Assembly (NCBI RefSeq): GCF_000332995.1
Contig: NZ_BANS01000003.1
Location: 124,001 to 188,000 of the forward strand
Source: Gordonia amicalis NBRC 100051 = JCM 11271
GTDB lineage: Bacteria > Actinomycetota > Actinomycetes > Mycobacteriales > Mycobacteriaceae
Direction: 5' to 3'
DNA: 64,000 bases
Below, one piece after another: positions 16,001 through 25,874 of this stretch. Below the pieces are notes generated by a model. It made no database searches, was not told the origin of the DNA, and saw only the letters and a list, made by a program, of their open reading frames with translations. The first letter of the stretch is position 1, and each line of letters begins with the position of its first letter. The translations under genes were made by a program, and so were the position numbers.

Positions 16001-17668
16001 ATGACCACCGAGATCGTCCGGGGCCTGCCCTCGACGCACGGCGACTCCTACCAGCTCAACACCACCACGCTGATCCGCCACAGCGCTCGCACCTACCCGG
16101 AGCAGGAGATCGTCTCCCGCGCCGCCGACGGTTCCTGGGATCGCTACACCTACGCCGAGTGCTATGCCCGCACCCAGCGCGCCGCCAACGTGCTGACCGG
16201 CCTCGGTGTGAAGCCGGCCGACGTCGTCGGCGTCCTCGACTGGAACAGCAGACGTCACTTCGAGCTGTACTGGGCCATCCCGGGTACCGGTGCGGTCATG
16301 CTGCAGATGAATCTGCGACTCGCCCCGGAGGATCTCGGCTTCGTGACCTCGCACTCCGAGGCATCTGTGGTGCTCGTCGACGAGTCGCTGCTCCCGGTCG
16401 CCGAGGCCATCGCCCCACACGCACCCGGTGTCCGCCAGTGGGTAATCATGACGGATCGCCCGTCCGCCGAGATCTCCACCAGCCTGCCCGACGTCGTGTT
16501 CTTCGAGGACCTGATGGCCGCCGCCGAACCGTCCTTCGACTGGCCGGTGATCGAGGAGAACTCCTCCTACAGTGCGTGTTACACCACCGGCACCACCGGT
16601 CGGCCCAAAGGCGTCTACTACTCGCATCGCGGGATATACCTGCACACGCTGGCCGAGGCCGCCAACCTCGGCATGGATGCATCGGACGCGGTCATGCTGA
16701 TCACCCCGATATTCCACTCCTCGTGCTGGGGACTTCCCCAGTCGGCGATCTTCAGTGCCGCCAAAGTCGTTCTGCCCGGGCGATACCAGGCCGACGACAC
16801 CGCGATGCTCGTCGACACGATGATCGACGAAGGCGTGACCATCGCCAACGGAGCACCGGCGATCTTCCAGCCGATGCTCGACTACATCACCACACTCGAC
16901 GAGAAGCCCGACTTCAGTCGCGCCCGACTCCTCTGTGGCGCAACCGAACCCGCCCTGTCTCTGATGCGCGGCTTCGCCGACCTGACGGGCGCCGACATCA
17001 TCCACGCCTACGGCGCCACCGAGACCACCCCGATGGTGACCATCAACCGCGGCCTCAAGTACACCCTGCAGGGCAGGATTTCCGACGAAGAGAAGTGGGA
17101 TCTGAAGCGCTCCCAGGGACTTCCGCTCAACGGCGTCGATGTACGCGTCGTCGACGCCGACGGCAACGACCTGCCGCACGACGGGGTCAGCCAGGGTGAA
17201 CTGCTCTTCCGCGGTCCCTGGATCACCGAGCGCTACCACAACCTCGACGACGACGCCGACAAGTTCCTCGACGGCTACTGGCGCAGCGGCGACGTCGGCG
17301 TGATCGACGAGAACGGTTACATGAAGCTCACCGACCGTCTCAAGGACGTCGTCAAGAGCGGAGGTGAGTGGATCTCCTCGATCGACATGGAGAACGCCAT
17401 CGTCGCTCATCCGCGCGTGGCCGAGGCAGCCGTCATCGGCGTCGAACACCCGAAGTGGCAGGAACGACCGGTCGTGCTGGTGGCCACGACCGACGGCGAA
17501 GACATCGACATCGACGAGGTGCACGCGCTGCTCGTCGACCGCTTCGCCAAATGGCAGCTCCCCGACACGATCATCCGGGTCGACCGGTTGCCGCGCACCA
17601 GCGTCGGCAAGCTGGACAAGAAGAACATGCGGGGCGAGTACGGAGATCTCTACACGAACACGCAGTAG
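16001..17668 (+). CDS. Acyl-CoA synthetase (FadD/AlkK-type AMP-binding enzyme)
   Basis: A 555-aa adenylate-forming ligase that activates a carboxylic acid to its CoA thioester. Motifs in order: phosphate loop YTTGTTGRPKG near residue 190, YGATETTPM near 345, GDVGVIDENGYMKLTDRLKD, and the C-terminal catalytic Lys in GKLDKKNM. Overall it resembles medium/long-chain synthetases of the AlkK or FadD35 sort; chain length cannot be read from sequence. The ATG at 16001 follows GAAGGGA. It is likely controlled by the divergent TetR, and a strong terminator follows. Confidence 0.87.
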   Translation: MTTEIVRGLPSTHGDSYQLNTTTLIRHSARTYPEQEIVSRAADGSWDRYTYAECYARTQRAANVLTGLGVKPADVVGVLDWNSRRHFELYWAIPGTGAVMLQMNLRLAPEDLGFVTSHSEASVVLVDESLLPVAEAIAPHAPGVRQWVIMTDRPSAEISTSLPDVVFFEDLMAAAEPSFDWPVIEENSSYSACYTTGTTGRPKGVYYSHRGIYLHTLAEAANLGMDASDAVMLITPIFHSSCWGLPQSAIFSAAKVVLPGRYQADDTAMLVDTMIDEGVTIANGAPAIFQPMLDYITTLDEKPDFSRARLLCGATEPALSLMRGFADLTGADIIHAYGATETTPMVTINRGLKYTLQGRISDEEKWDLKRSQGLPLNGVDVRVVDADGNDLPHDGVSQGELLFRGPWITERYHNLDDDADKFLDGYWRSGDVGVIDENGYMKLTDRLKDVVKSGGEWISSIDMENAIVAHPRVAEAAVIGVEHPKWQERPVVLVATTDGEDIDIDEVHALLVDRFAKWQLPDTIIRVDRLPRTSVGKLDKKNMRGEYGDLYTNTQ

Positions 17669-17682
17669 GACATTTCCGAAAA

Positions 17683-17724
17683 GCCCGCCGGCGCTCGACT
17701 GCGTGCAGTCGAGCGCCGGCGGGC
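17683..17724. terminator. Bidirectional intrinsic terminator after fadD
   Basis: Perfect 20-base arms (17683-17702 and 17705-17724) with a 2-base centre, followed by TTTT on the plus strand and preceded by AAAA, so it can end transcription from both sides. It lies 15 bases past the synthetase stop. Confidence 0.9.
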
Positions 17725-17778
17725 TTTTCTCGTCTCGTCAGAGTTCGTCGACGATCCGCTCACGGTCGCGTGACGACA

Positions 17779-17814
17779 AAGGCGCCCCAACCGCTTTCGC
17801 GGCTGGGGCGCCTT
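17779..17814 (-). terminator. Terminator of the str operon (after tuf)
   Basis: AAGGCGCCCCA (17779-17789) pairs with TGGGGCGCCTT (17804-17814), with an inner CCGC/GCGG helix and a 4-base loop. It lies 35 bases past the tuf stop on the minus strand. There is no long T-run, which is common for actinobacterial terminators. Confidence 0.85.
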
Positions 17815-17848
17815 CGTCGACTCAGAGAGTCAGTGTGTCAAAGCAAGA

Positions 17849-19039
<1,191 letters not shown>

Positions 19040-19153
19040 TTGATTGTCCTCCTGGACTGTTGTTGCTCTACTGGGCGGATCCCAGCAGGGGTTTTCATTT
19101 ACGTTGGTGCGCCCGCTTGTCGGCCAGCGCGTGTCGCCAGGGCGACCGGGGAA

Positions 19154-21259
19154 TTACTCTCCGGTGGCCTTCGCGATGATTTCCTTCGACACGTTCGCGG
19201 GAACTTCCGCGTACGAGTCGAACACCATGGAGTAGTTTGCCCGGCCCTGGGTCTTCGACCGAAGGTCTCCGATGTAGCCGAACATCTCCGACAGCGGCAC
19301 CTGTGCCTTCACGACACGTGCACCACTGCGCTCCTCCATGGCCTGGATCTGGCCACGGCGGGAGTTCAGGTCGCCGATGACGTCGCCCATGTAGTCCTCG
19401 GGAGTCGTGACCTCGACGGCCATGATCGGCTCCAGGATGACCGGGCCGGCCATCTTCGCAGCTTCCTTGAGGGCCTGCGAGCCGGCGATCTTGAAGGCCA
19501 TTTCCGACGAGTCGACGTCGTGGTACTGACCGTCGAGCAGGGTGACCTTCAGGTTGACCAGCGGGTAACCGGCGAGGACACCGTACTGCATGGCGTCCTG
19601 GGCACCGGCATCCACCGAAGGGATGTACTCGCGCGGGACTCGACCACCGGTGACGGCGTTGGCGAACTCGTAGGTCGCACCGTCCTCGGCATCCACGAGG
19701 GGCTCGAGCTTGATGATGACCTTCGCGAACTGACCCGAACCACCGGTCTGCTTCTTGTGGGTGTACTCGTGCTTCTCGACCGTCTTGCGGATGGTCTCGC
19801 GGTACGCCACCTGCGGCTTGCCGACGTTGGCCTCGACCTTGAACTCGCGCTTCATGCGGTCGACCAGGATGTCGAGGTGGAGCTCGCCCATACCGCCGAT
19901 GACGGTCTGGCCGGTCTCCTCGTCGAGCTGGACCGAGAAGGTCGGGTCCTCTTCGGCGAGCTTCTGGATCGCGGTGCCGAGCTTCTCCTGGTCGGACTTG
20001 GTCTTCGGCTCGATCGAGACGTTGATGACCGGGTCCGGGAAGCTCATGGACTCGAGCACGATGGGCGCTGCCGCATCACACAGGGTGTCACCGGTGGTGG
20101 TGTCCTTGAGGCCGATCATCGCGTAGATGTGACCCGCGGTGGCGTCCTCGACCGGGTTCTCCTTGTTGGCATGCATCTGGAACAGCTTGCCGATGCGCTC
20201 CTTCTTGCCCTTGGTGGCGTTGAGCACCTGGGTGCCGGCGTTGATCCTGCCGGAGTACACACGCACGAAGGTGAGCTTGCCGAAGAAGGGGTGGGCCGCG
20301 ATCTTGAACGCGAGAGCCGAGAACGGCTCGTCGGCGGACGGCTTGCGCGAGAGGATCTCCTCCTCGTCGCCCACGGCGTGGCCCTCGACCGACGGCACGT
20401 CCAGCGGGGACGGCAGGTAGTCGATGACCGCGTCCAGCATCGGCTGGACACCCTTGTTCTTGAAGGCCGAGCCACAGAGAACCGGGTAGAGCTCACGGGA
20501 GACGGTCAGCTTGCGGATCGCAGCCTTGATCTCCTCGACGGTGAGCTCTTCGCCGCCGAAGTACTTCTCCATGAGGGCTTCGTCGGACTCGGCGACCGTC
20601 TCGAGCAGTTGCTCGCGGTACTCCGCAGCCTTCTCGACCAGGTCGGCCGGGATCTCCTCGATCGTCGGCTCGGCACCGGTCGGCACGACGCCGCGCCAGG
20701 TGATGGCCTTCTGCTCGATGAGGTCGACGACGCCGTCGAAGTTGTCCTCGGCACCGATCGGGAGCTGCAGGACCAGCGGCTTGGCGCCGAGACGGTCCTT
20801 GATGGTCTGAACGGTGAAGTAGAAGTCCGCGCCCAGCTTGTCCATCTTGTTGACGAAGCAGATACGGGGGACTTCGTACTTCTCGGCCTGACGCCACACC
20901 TGCTCGGACTGCGGCTCGACGCCTTCCTTGCCGTCGAACACGGCGACCGCGCCGTCGAGGACGCGGAGGCTGCGCTCCACCTCGACGGTGAAGTCGACGT
21001 GGCCGGGGGTGTCGATGATGTTGATCTGGTTCTTGTTCCAGAAACAGGTCACGGCCGCGGAGGTGATGGTGATACCACGCTCCTTCTCCTGCTCCATCCA
21101 GTCGGTGGTCGAGGCACCGTCGTGGGTTTCACCGATCTTGTAGTTCACACCGGTGTAGAAGAGGATTCGCTCGGTCGTGGTGGTCTTGCCGGCATCGATG
21201 TGGGCCATGATGCCGATGTTGCGCACCTTGTTCAGGTCGCTGAGCACTTCCTGTGCCAC
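19154..21259 (-). CDS. fusA: Translation elongation factor EF-G
   Basis: Ribosomal translocase, 701 aa, normal length for EF-G. The G domain shows [15 protein letters not shown] near residue 19, [18 protein letters not shown] and the NKMDK motif; the C-terminal domains include [14 protein letters not shown] and the conserved [16 protein letters not shown]. The GTG start reads [10 protein letters not shown]. It is the third gene of the str operon, 89 bases after rpsG. A very long opposite-strand frame across fusA and tuf is a GC-rich shadow. Confidence 0.99.
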   Translation of the reverse strand: MAQEVLSDLNKVRNIGIMAHIDAGKTTTTERILFYTGVNYKIGETHDGASTTDWMEQEKERGITITSAAVTCFWNKNQINIIDTPGHVDFTVEVERSLRVLDGAVAVFDGKEGVEPQSEQVWRQAEKYEVPRICFVNKMDKLGADFYFTVQTIKDRLGAKPLVLQLPIGAEDNFDGVVDLIEQKAITWRGVVPTGAEPTIEEIPADLVEKAAEYREQLLETVAESDEALMEKYFGGEELTVEEIKAAIRKLTVSRELYPVLCGSAFKNKGVQPMLDAVIDYLPSPLDVPSVEGHAVGDEEEILSRKPSADEPFSALAFKIAAHPFFGKLTFVRVYSGRINAGTQVLNATKGKKERIGKLFQMHANKENPVEDATAGHIYAMIGLKDTTTGDTLCDAAAPIVLESMSFPDPVINVSIEPKTKSDQEKLGTAIQKLAEEDPTFSVQLDEETGQTVIGGMGELHLDILVDRMKREFKVEANVGKPQVAYRETIRKTVEKHEYTHKKQTGGSGQFAKVIIKLEPLVDAEDGATYEFANAVTGGRVPREYIPSVDAGAQDAMQYGVLAGYPLVNLKVTLLDGQYHDVDSSEMAFKIAGSQALKEAAKMAGPVILEPIMAVEVTTPEDYMGDVIGDLNSRRGQIQAMEERSGARVVKAQVPLSEMFGYIGDLRSKTQGRANYSMVFDSYAEVPANVSKEIIAKATGE

Positions 21260-21348
21260 TTATTCGCCTCGCATTTTCGCTAGAGCTGTTGGGTCTGAGG
21301 TGGGTCCGGCCGCGGCGACCCGGAAAGGGCCACCGCGGCCGACAGTGA

Positions 21349-21819
21349 TCACCAGCGGTAGTGCGCGAACGCCCGGTTGGCCTCGGCCATCTTGTGGGTG
21401 TCCTCGCGGCGCTTCACCGAAGCACCGAGGCCGTTGGACGCGTCGAGCAGCTCGTTGGCCAGGCGCTCGACCATCGTCTTCTCGCGACGCTGACGGCTGA
21501 AGGTCACGAGCCAGCGGAGCGCCAGGGTGTTGGCGCGACCCGGCTTGACCTCGATCGGCACCTGGTAGGTGGCGCCACCGACGCGGCGGCTCTTCACCTC
21601 GAGGGTGGGCTTGACGTTGTCGAGCGCACGCTTGAGGGTGACGACCGGATCGGTGCCGGTCTTCTCGCGGGCCTGCTCGAGCGCGCCGTAGACGATGCGC
21701 TCGGCGGTCGACTTCTTGCCGTCCAGCAGGATCTTGTTGACCAGCTGGGTGACCAGCGGCGAACCGTAGACCGGGTCGTTGATCAGCGGGCGCTTGGGTG
21801 CGGGTCCTTTACGTGGCAT
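21349..21819 (-). CDS. rpsG: Small ribosomal subunit protein S7
   Basis: The 156-aa S7 protein nucleates assembly of the 30S head and contacts 16S rRNA. It starts [20 protein letters not shown] and ends RAFAHYRW, both diagnostic of actinobacterial S7, and contains [20 protein letters not shown]. The ATG lies 6 bases after the rpsL stop, and GGGGAA before it may serve as ribosome site. It is the second gene of the str operon. Confidence 0.99.
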   Translation of the reverse strand: MPRKGPAPKRPLINDPVYGSPLVTQLVNKILLDGKKSTAERIVYGALEQAREKTGTDPVVTLKRALDNVKPTLEVKSRRVGGATYQVPIEVKPGRANTLALRWLVTFSRQRREKTMVERLANELLDASNGLGASVKRREDTHKMAEANRAFAHYRW

Positions 21820-21825
21820 GACTTA

Positions 21826-22197
21826 TCAGTTCCCCTTCTTCGCGCCGTAGCGGCTACGGGCCTGCTTGCGGTCCTTGACACCCTGGGTGTCGAGCGAGCC
21901 GCGGATGATCTTGTAGCGCACACCCGGGAGGTCCTTCACACGACCGCCGCGGACGAGCACCATCGAGTGCTCCTGCAGGTTGTGGCCTTCGCCGGGGATG
22001 TAGGCGGTGACCTCCACCGAGCTGGTCAGACGCACACGGGCGACCTTGCGCAGCGCGGAGTTCGGCTTCTTGGGGGTGGTGGTGTACACGCGGGTGCACA
22101 CGCCGCGACGCTGCGGGCTTCCCTTGAGGGCCGCGGTCTTGGTCTTCGCAGCCTTGTCATGACGGCCCTTGCGGACCAGCTGATTGATGGTTGGCAC
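21826..22197 (-). CDS. rpsL: Small ribosomal subunit protein S12
   Basis: The 123-aa decoding-centre protein. GTG 22197 gives the conserved start [12 protein letters not shown]; the open frame extends 40 codons upstream but that part is not S12. Lys43 (in [13 protein letters not shown]) and Lys88 ([10 protein letters not shown]) are both wild type, the positions where substitutions give streptomycin resistance. A ribosome site AGAGGAA lies about 11 bases upstream. It is the first gene of the str operon, driven by the promoter near 22500. Confidence 0.98.
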   Translation of the reverse strand: MPTINQLVRKGRHDKAAKTKTAALKGSPQRRGVCTRVYTTTPKKPNSALRKVARVRLTSSVEVTAYIPGEGHNLQEHSMVLVRGGRVKDLPGVRYKIIRGSLDTQGVKDRKQARSRYGAKKGN

Positions 22198-22608
22198 TAG
22201 GTGTTCATTCCTCTTTGTTGTCCGTTGTGGTTGGTGCTCCGGGCAAGCTCGTGGAAACCGGTCTCCAGACCGACTTCCGGCGCGCTTCCACAACTCGCCC
22301 CACCAGCGCATACGCACTGGTCAGTACATTTTCGCTACCCCGGGGTCGGGCGTGTCATACACTCGACAGCGGATTCGCCTGTCAGGCCGCTGTGCCGCCC
22401 TGCCCCGAGTTCACTCGATCTCGGGGCCGACTCGAGAGCCATTGGCCGGGCATGCGGACTGGCCCAGCATTGGCCGGGCACCGACGATCCACTCTACCGA
22501 TCGGGTTTGCACAGGTCAAAAAACGGATCCTCCGCGCGACCTGCAGGTGAACAGGTCGTGTGCGCTGGGGCCCGAACACACTGCGACATGGCATTACCTT
22601 CTCCACTC
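22198..22608 (-). other. rpsL leader and intergenic region
   Basis: No gene is seen in these 411 bases. Besides the promoter above, a 12-base direct repeat ATTGGCCGGGCA occurs at 22441-22452 and 22469-22480, within the first 45 bases of the predicted transcript. A further weak -10-like TATGAC lies near 22360. Open frames here on the plus strand are shadows. Confidence 0.55.
22491..22519 (-). promoter_or_regulatory. Main promoter of the str operon
   Basis: On the minus strand TTGACC (22514-22519) and TAGAGT (22491-22496) are separated by exactly 17 bases, with a T-run just upstream of the -35. This is a near-consensus sigma-70/SigA-type promoter. Transcription from about 22484 would give a leader of nearly 290 bases before rpsL. 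Confidence 0.72.
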
Positions 22609-23412
22609 TTACACCCCCGGACCCGGCGCGTCGAGGCTTCGTCCGGCCCGATCTCGCCGCCCGTTTCCCCTGGCCGGAATCGGTGCCCGGACCTGCGCGA
22701 TCACGGGCGCAAAAGGACTGTCAGGATCCATCGGCCGGCGCGACGGTGAGCTCTGACCGCCGTACCAGCGGTCGACGATCGTCGCCTGGCGTTCGAGGTT
22801 GTGATCGGCCCATTCGTGGTGAGCATCACCCGGCCCGCGGAGGCGGTAGACGTTCTCGCCGAGTTCGTGCCGCGCTTGAACCGCGAGCGCGTCGGCCAGG
22901 AACGACGCCGACGACCCGGCGTCGACGATCTGCCGGACGTGCACGAGCTCGTGGATCAGCAGCTGGCCGGGCACCGGATAAGCCGCGGGCCCGGGCCCCA
23001 GCGGCGCGTCGAACATCGCGCCGAGGTGACAGAAGACCAGGCCGTCCACCGCGGGCAGCGTGAAGGCACGTCCCCCGCGTCCGGAGAGGTCGGTGAGGAT
23101 CACGTCATCGAACCACTCGGCAGGCCCGAACACACGCTCGGCGGCTCGACGTTCCTCGTCGGACAGCGGGCGGTGCCGGATGCGGAGGCCGGCAACGATC
23201 CCGGCACCCAGGCCCGCCATCACCGCGATCGCGAGCCCGAGGGGTCCGAACCAGATCGTCACGAGTGCGACGTGCGCGGCCACGAGCACCCCTGCGGTCG
23301 GCCCTGGTCCCGCGGGCAGACGTTGACCTCCGACTCGATGGGCGAGTGACAGCACGACACCGAGGAACCGTCCGTAGCCGCGGGCCACCCGGATGAGGAG
23401 TCGTCTCGACAT
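22609..23412 (-). CDS. Putative membrane protein with metallopeptidase-like HELVH motif
   Basis: A 267-aa protein I do not recognise by name. Two hydrophobic stretches (PTAGVLVAAHVALVTIWFG and GLAIAVMAGLGAGIVAGL, about residues 37-75) suggest membrane anchoring. A later HELVHVRQ near residue 153 matches the HExxH zinc-peptidase pattern, followed by FLADALAVQARHELGENVYR. HExxH-VRQ also occurs in DUF4157-type proteins. The Arg-rich C-terminus is probably disordered. ATG 23412 follows the methyltransferase stop by 10 bases, so the two are cotranscribed. Proteolytic activity is unproven. Confidence 0.6.
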   Translation of the reverse strand: MSRRLLIRVARGYGRFLGVVLSLAHRVGGQRLPAGPGPTAGVLVAAHVALVTIWFGPLGLAIAVMAGLGAGIVAGLRIRHRPLSDEERRAAERVFGPAEWFDDVILTDLSGRGGRAFTLPAVDGLVFCHLGAMFDAPLGPGPAAYPVPGQLLIHELVHVRQIVDAGSSASFLADALAVQARHELGENVYRLRGPGDAHHEWADHNLERQATIVDRWYGGQSSPSRRPMDPDSPFAPVIAQVRAPIPARGNGRRDRAGRSLDAPGPGV

Positions 23413-23422
23413 CGAGTGACCC

Positions 23423-24085
23423 TCAGTCCCGTACGGCCATGACGACCAGACCGGGCCCGACGTGTTCGTCGGCGGGCAGCCGGAGCTCGGCGACCGGGCG
23501 CAGGCCGGCCTGCTCGATCAATCCGACGTACTTCTCCGGCGACCACTGATGGGTCGTCCACTCGACCGGACCGCCGTAGGCCACAGTGCGTCGCACGTCC
23601 TTCTCGCCCGTGTGGGTGCCGGTGATGAAGCAGCCGCCCGGCATCAATGCGCGGGCGAATGAGGCCAGCACCTGAGGGAGAACGTGCCGCGGGAGGATGA
23701 ACAACGACCACCACCCCAGAACACCGCCCAGCGATGCGTCGGCGAGATCCAGGTCGGTCGCCGAGCCGACCTCGAAACGGCAGGACGGGTGCAGGCGACG
23801 CGCGTTGTCGATCATGCGCGGCGAGAGGTCCACGCCGGTCACGTCGAGTCCGCGCTCGGCGAGATAGGCGGTGACGGTCCCGGGTCCACAGCCGACGTCG
23901 AGCACGGGACCGATGCCCGCCACCGATTCGGCGAACGCGTCGAGTGCGGCCTTCAGCCACGGCTGATACCGGGGGTCGCCGATTCCCGTGTCCACCACCA
24001 GTCGGACGTAGTCGTCGGCCACCCGGTCATAAGACGCGCGGACGGCGTCGAGGTCGGCCGGTCGATCGATGGGGTCGGCGCGCAT
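23423..24085 (-). CDS. Class I SAM-dependent methyltransferase
   Basis: A 220-aa methyltransferase with motif I VLDVGCGPGTVTAYLAERG, motif II-like VTGVDLSPRMIDNARR, and LMPGGCFITGTHTGEK. It belongs to the Methyltransf_11/25 group, which methylates many small molecules, so the substrate is open. ATG 24085 (MRADPIDRPA) is chosen; the open frame goes 22 codons further upstream without features. It leads a two-gene unit with the HELVH protein. Confidence 0.8.
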   Translation of the reverse strand: MRADPIDRPADLDAVRASYDRVADDYVRLVVDTGIGDPRYQPWLKAALDAFAESVAGIGPVLDVGCGPGTVTAYLAERGLDVTGVDLSPRMIDNARRLHPSCRFEVGSATDLDLADASLGGVLGWWSLFILPRHVLPQVLASFARALMPGGCFITGTHTGEKDVRRTVAYGGPVEWTTHQWSPEKYVGLIEQAGLRPVAELRLPADEHVGPGLVVMAVRD

Positions 24086-24166
24086 GGGCCCCACGATAGG
24101 ACCCGGATACGACACCGCCCCCGGTCCGGAGATCCGGCCGGGGGCGGGCATGACGATTCTGGACGC

Positions 24167-24769
24167 CTACGGGGTGTTGAACCAGGCGACGACCGAGGGC
24201 CACGCCTTCGGGTTCGACTCGCCGTAGCCGATGTAGGCACCGATGAACGCACCGACGCCGGCGCCGATCCAGCCGAAGACGATGAAGCCGATGAGGCCGC
24301 CGATCAGCGTGTACAAGGGCGTGTTCCCCCGCCAGCCCTTGTTCAGCTCCGTCCACATGATGTCGTAACGCTGCTGCTTGGTCAGGCGCTGCTTGGCCGC
24401 CTTCGTCTCGGCGGCGTCGAGCACAGACCGGAAATCCGTTCCGACGACCGGAGTGAGGGTGACCGACGACTTGTCCGCGCCGACCGCGGCGCGCAGCGGA
24501 ACGGTGAACCCGTCCATCTGCCCCGACAGCGGCATCGACGAGACGGTGCGACCGCGGCCGTCGAGGATCTGCAGCGCACCCGCCGGCGTGACCGCGAGGC
24601 TTCCCCCGCGGACGTCGACGATCACGCTCCTGTGGTCGCCGCCGATCGCTGCGGACGCCGTCGGGAGCGCCACCGTCGCCGGTGCCGCGTGTGCCGTCGC
24701 AACGGGGACGGCGACGAGTACTGCACCCATCATGGCCAGCGCCATGATCCCTGCCCTGAGGTGCTTCAT
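24167..24769 (-). CDS. Secreted/membrane hypothetical protein with glycine-zipper helix
   Basis: A 200-aa protein with a clear Sec signal peptide (MKHLRAGIMALAMMGAVLVA, cleavage probably after AHA near residue 28). The mature part has a beta-rich region and a C-terminal hydrophobic, glycine-rich segment (GGLIGFIVFGWIGAGVGAFI) that looks like a glycine zipper able to insert into membranes. The start is ATG 24769. Similar proteins with signal peptide plus zipper are frequent in Gordonia and Rhodococcus, with no known role. It appears monocistronic. Confidence 0.65.
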   Translation of the reverse strand: MKHLRAGIMALAMMGAVLVAVPVATAHAAPATVALPTASAAIGGDHRSVIVDVRGGSLAVTPAGALQILDGRGRTVSSMPLSGQMDGFTVPLRAAVGADKSSVTLTPVVGTDFRSVLDAAETKAAKQRLTKQQRYDIMWTELNKGWRGNTPLYTLIGGLIGFIVFGWIGAGVGAFIGAYIGYGESNPKAWPSVVAWFNTP

Positions 24770-24930
24770 GTGTGAATTCTCTTTCTCACGAGGATCTTTG
24801 GCCCGTGCTCGGGCCGCGGTGATCATATCGGAGAAGAGACAGGTTGCCGCAATCGTCTCAACAGGCCAATCCCGTGTGGGCGCTGACGAATCACGTTGCG
24901 GCGCAGCAGATTCGAGAATAGTGAGCGGGA

Positions 24931-25806
24931 TCACTCCGGCGTCTGGGGGAGTTTCACCTTCGAGCCACCGCGCTTGGCCGGATTCGACGGGGGCGGGACC
25001 ACCGGGCCGATGTCCCCGTCGGGGGCCTCGTCGAGGTCGACGATGACCGGCGCATGATCGCTGGGTTTGCTGCCCTTGCGCGCCTTGCGGTCGATCCAGG
25101 CCGCCTCGACCCGGCCGGCGGCGGACTCGCCGGCCAGGATCAGGTCGATCCGCATGCCCAGGTCCTTGTGGAACATTCCGGCACGGTAGTCCCAGTAACT
25201 GAAGACCCGGTCGTCCGGCCAGCGGTCACGGACGACGTCCCGCAGACCCAGAGCCGCGAACTCGGCGAGTGCCGCCCGTTCCGGCGGGGTGACGTGCGTG
25301 TGCCCGACGTAGGCGTCCGGGTCGAAGACGTCGGCGTCGGCGGGAGCGATGTTCATGTCGCCGCAGAGAAGCGTCGACGACGGGTCTGTGACCGCGCGCG
25401 CGAGCGCGGCCAGCCACTCGAGCTTGTACGTGTAGTGATCGGAGTCCGGGGTGCGGCCGTTGGGCACGTAGAGCGAGTAGATGCGCAGGCCGTCGCACAC
25501 CGCCGAGACCGCCCGCGCCTCGAGCGTCTCCGGGTTCGGGTAGCCGGGCATGCCGTCGAATCCGATTCGCACGTCATCGAGCCCGACCCGCGAGAGCAGG
25601 GCGACGCCGTTCCACTGACCCTGCCCCGCATGCGCGATCTCATAACCGCGTTCGGCGAGATCGGCGCCGAGCGTCTCGTGGAATGCGGTATCGGAGAGCT
25701 TGGTCTCCTGCAGGCAGACGACGTCGGGACGCCGTTCGTCGAGCCACGGCAGCAGGCGCGGAATCCGCTGTTTCACCGAGTTCACGTTCCAGGTCGCGAC
25801 GCGCAT
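24931..25806 (-). CDS. xth: Exodeoxyribonuclease III (AP endonuclease)
   Basis: Mg-dependent AP endonuclease and 3' exonuclease of base-excision repair, 291 aa. Active-site blocks of the ExoIII family are all visible: WNVNSVKQR, LQETKLSD, YVPNGR, GDMNIAPADADV, RIDLIL and SDHAPVIVDLD. The ATG at 25806 gives MRVATWNVNS, the expected N-terminus. The last 30 residues are a Pro/Lys tail. It is divergent from the GAF regulator with about 70 bases between the starts. Confidence 0.95.
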   Translation of the reverse strand: MRVATWNVNSVKQRIPRLLPWLDERRPDVVCLQETKLSDTAFHETLGADLAERGYEIAHAGQGQWNGVALLSRVGLDDVRIGFDGMPGYPNPETLEARAVSAVCDGLRIYSLYVPNGRTPDSDHYTYKLEWLAALARAVTDPSSTLLCGDMNIAPADADVFDPDAYVGHTHVTPPERAALAEFAALGLRDVVRDRWPDDRVFSYWDYRAGMFHKDLGMRIDLILAGESAAGRVEAAWIDRKARKGSKPSDHAPVIVDLDEAPDGDIGPVVPPPSNPAKRGGSKVKLPQTPE

Positions 25807-25874
25807 GGGCCCACGGTAGTACGACCCACCGACGCCGTTCCGGCCCGGCATCCGGGCTTTCCTTCGTCGGTGAT

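Noticed and set aside
15827-17524. Minus-strand frame of 565 codons
   Set aside because: Antisense of the acyl-CoA synthetase; low complexity (Val/Asp/Gly/Arg) and no domain.
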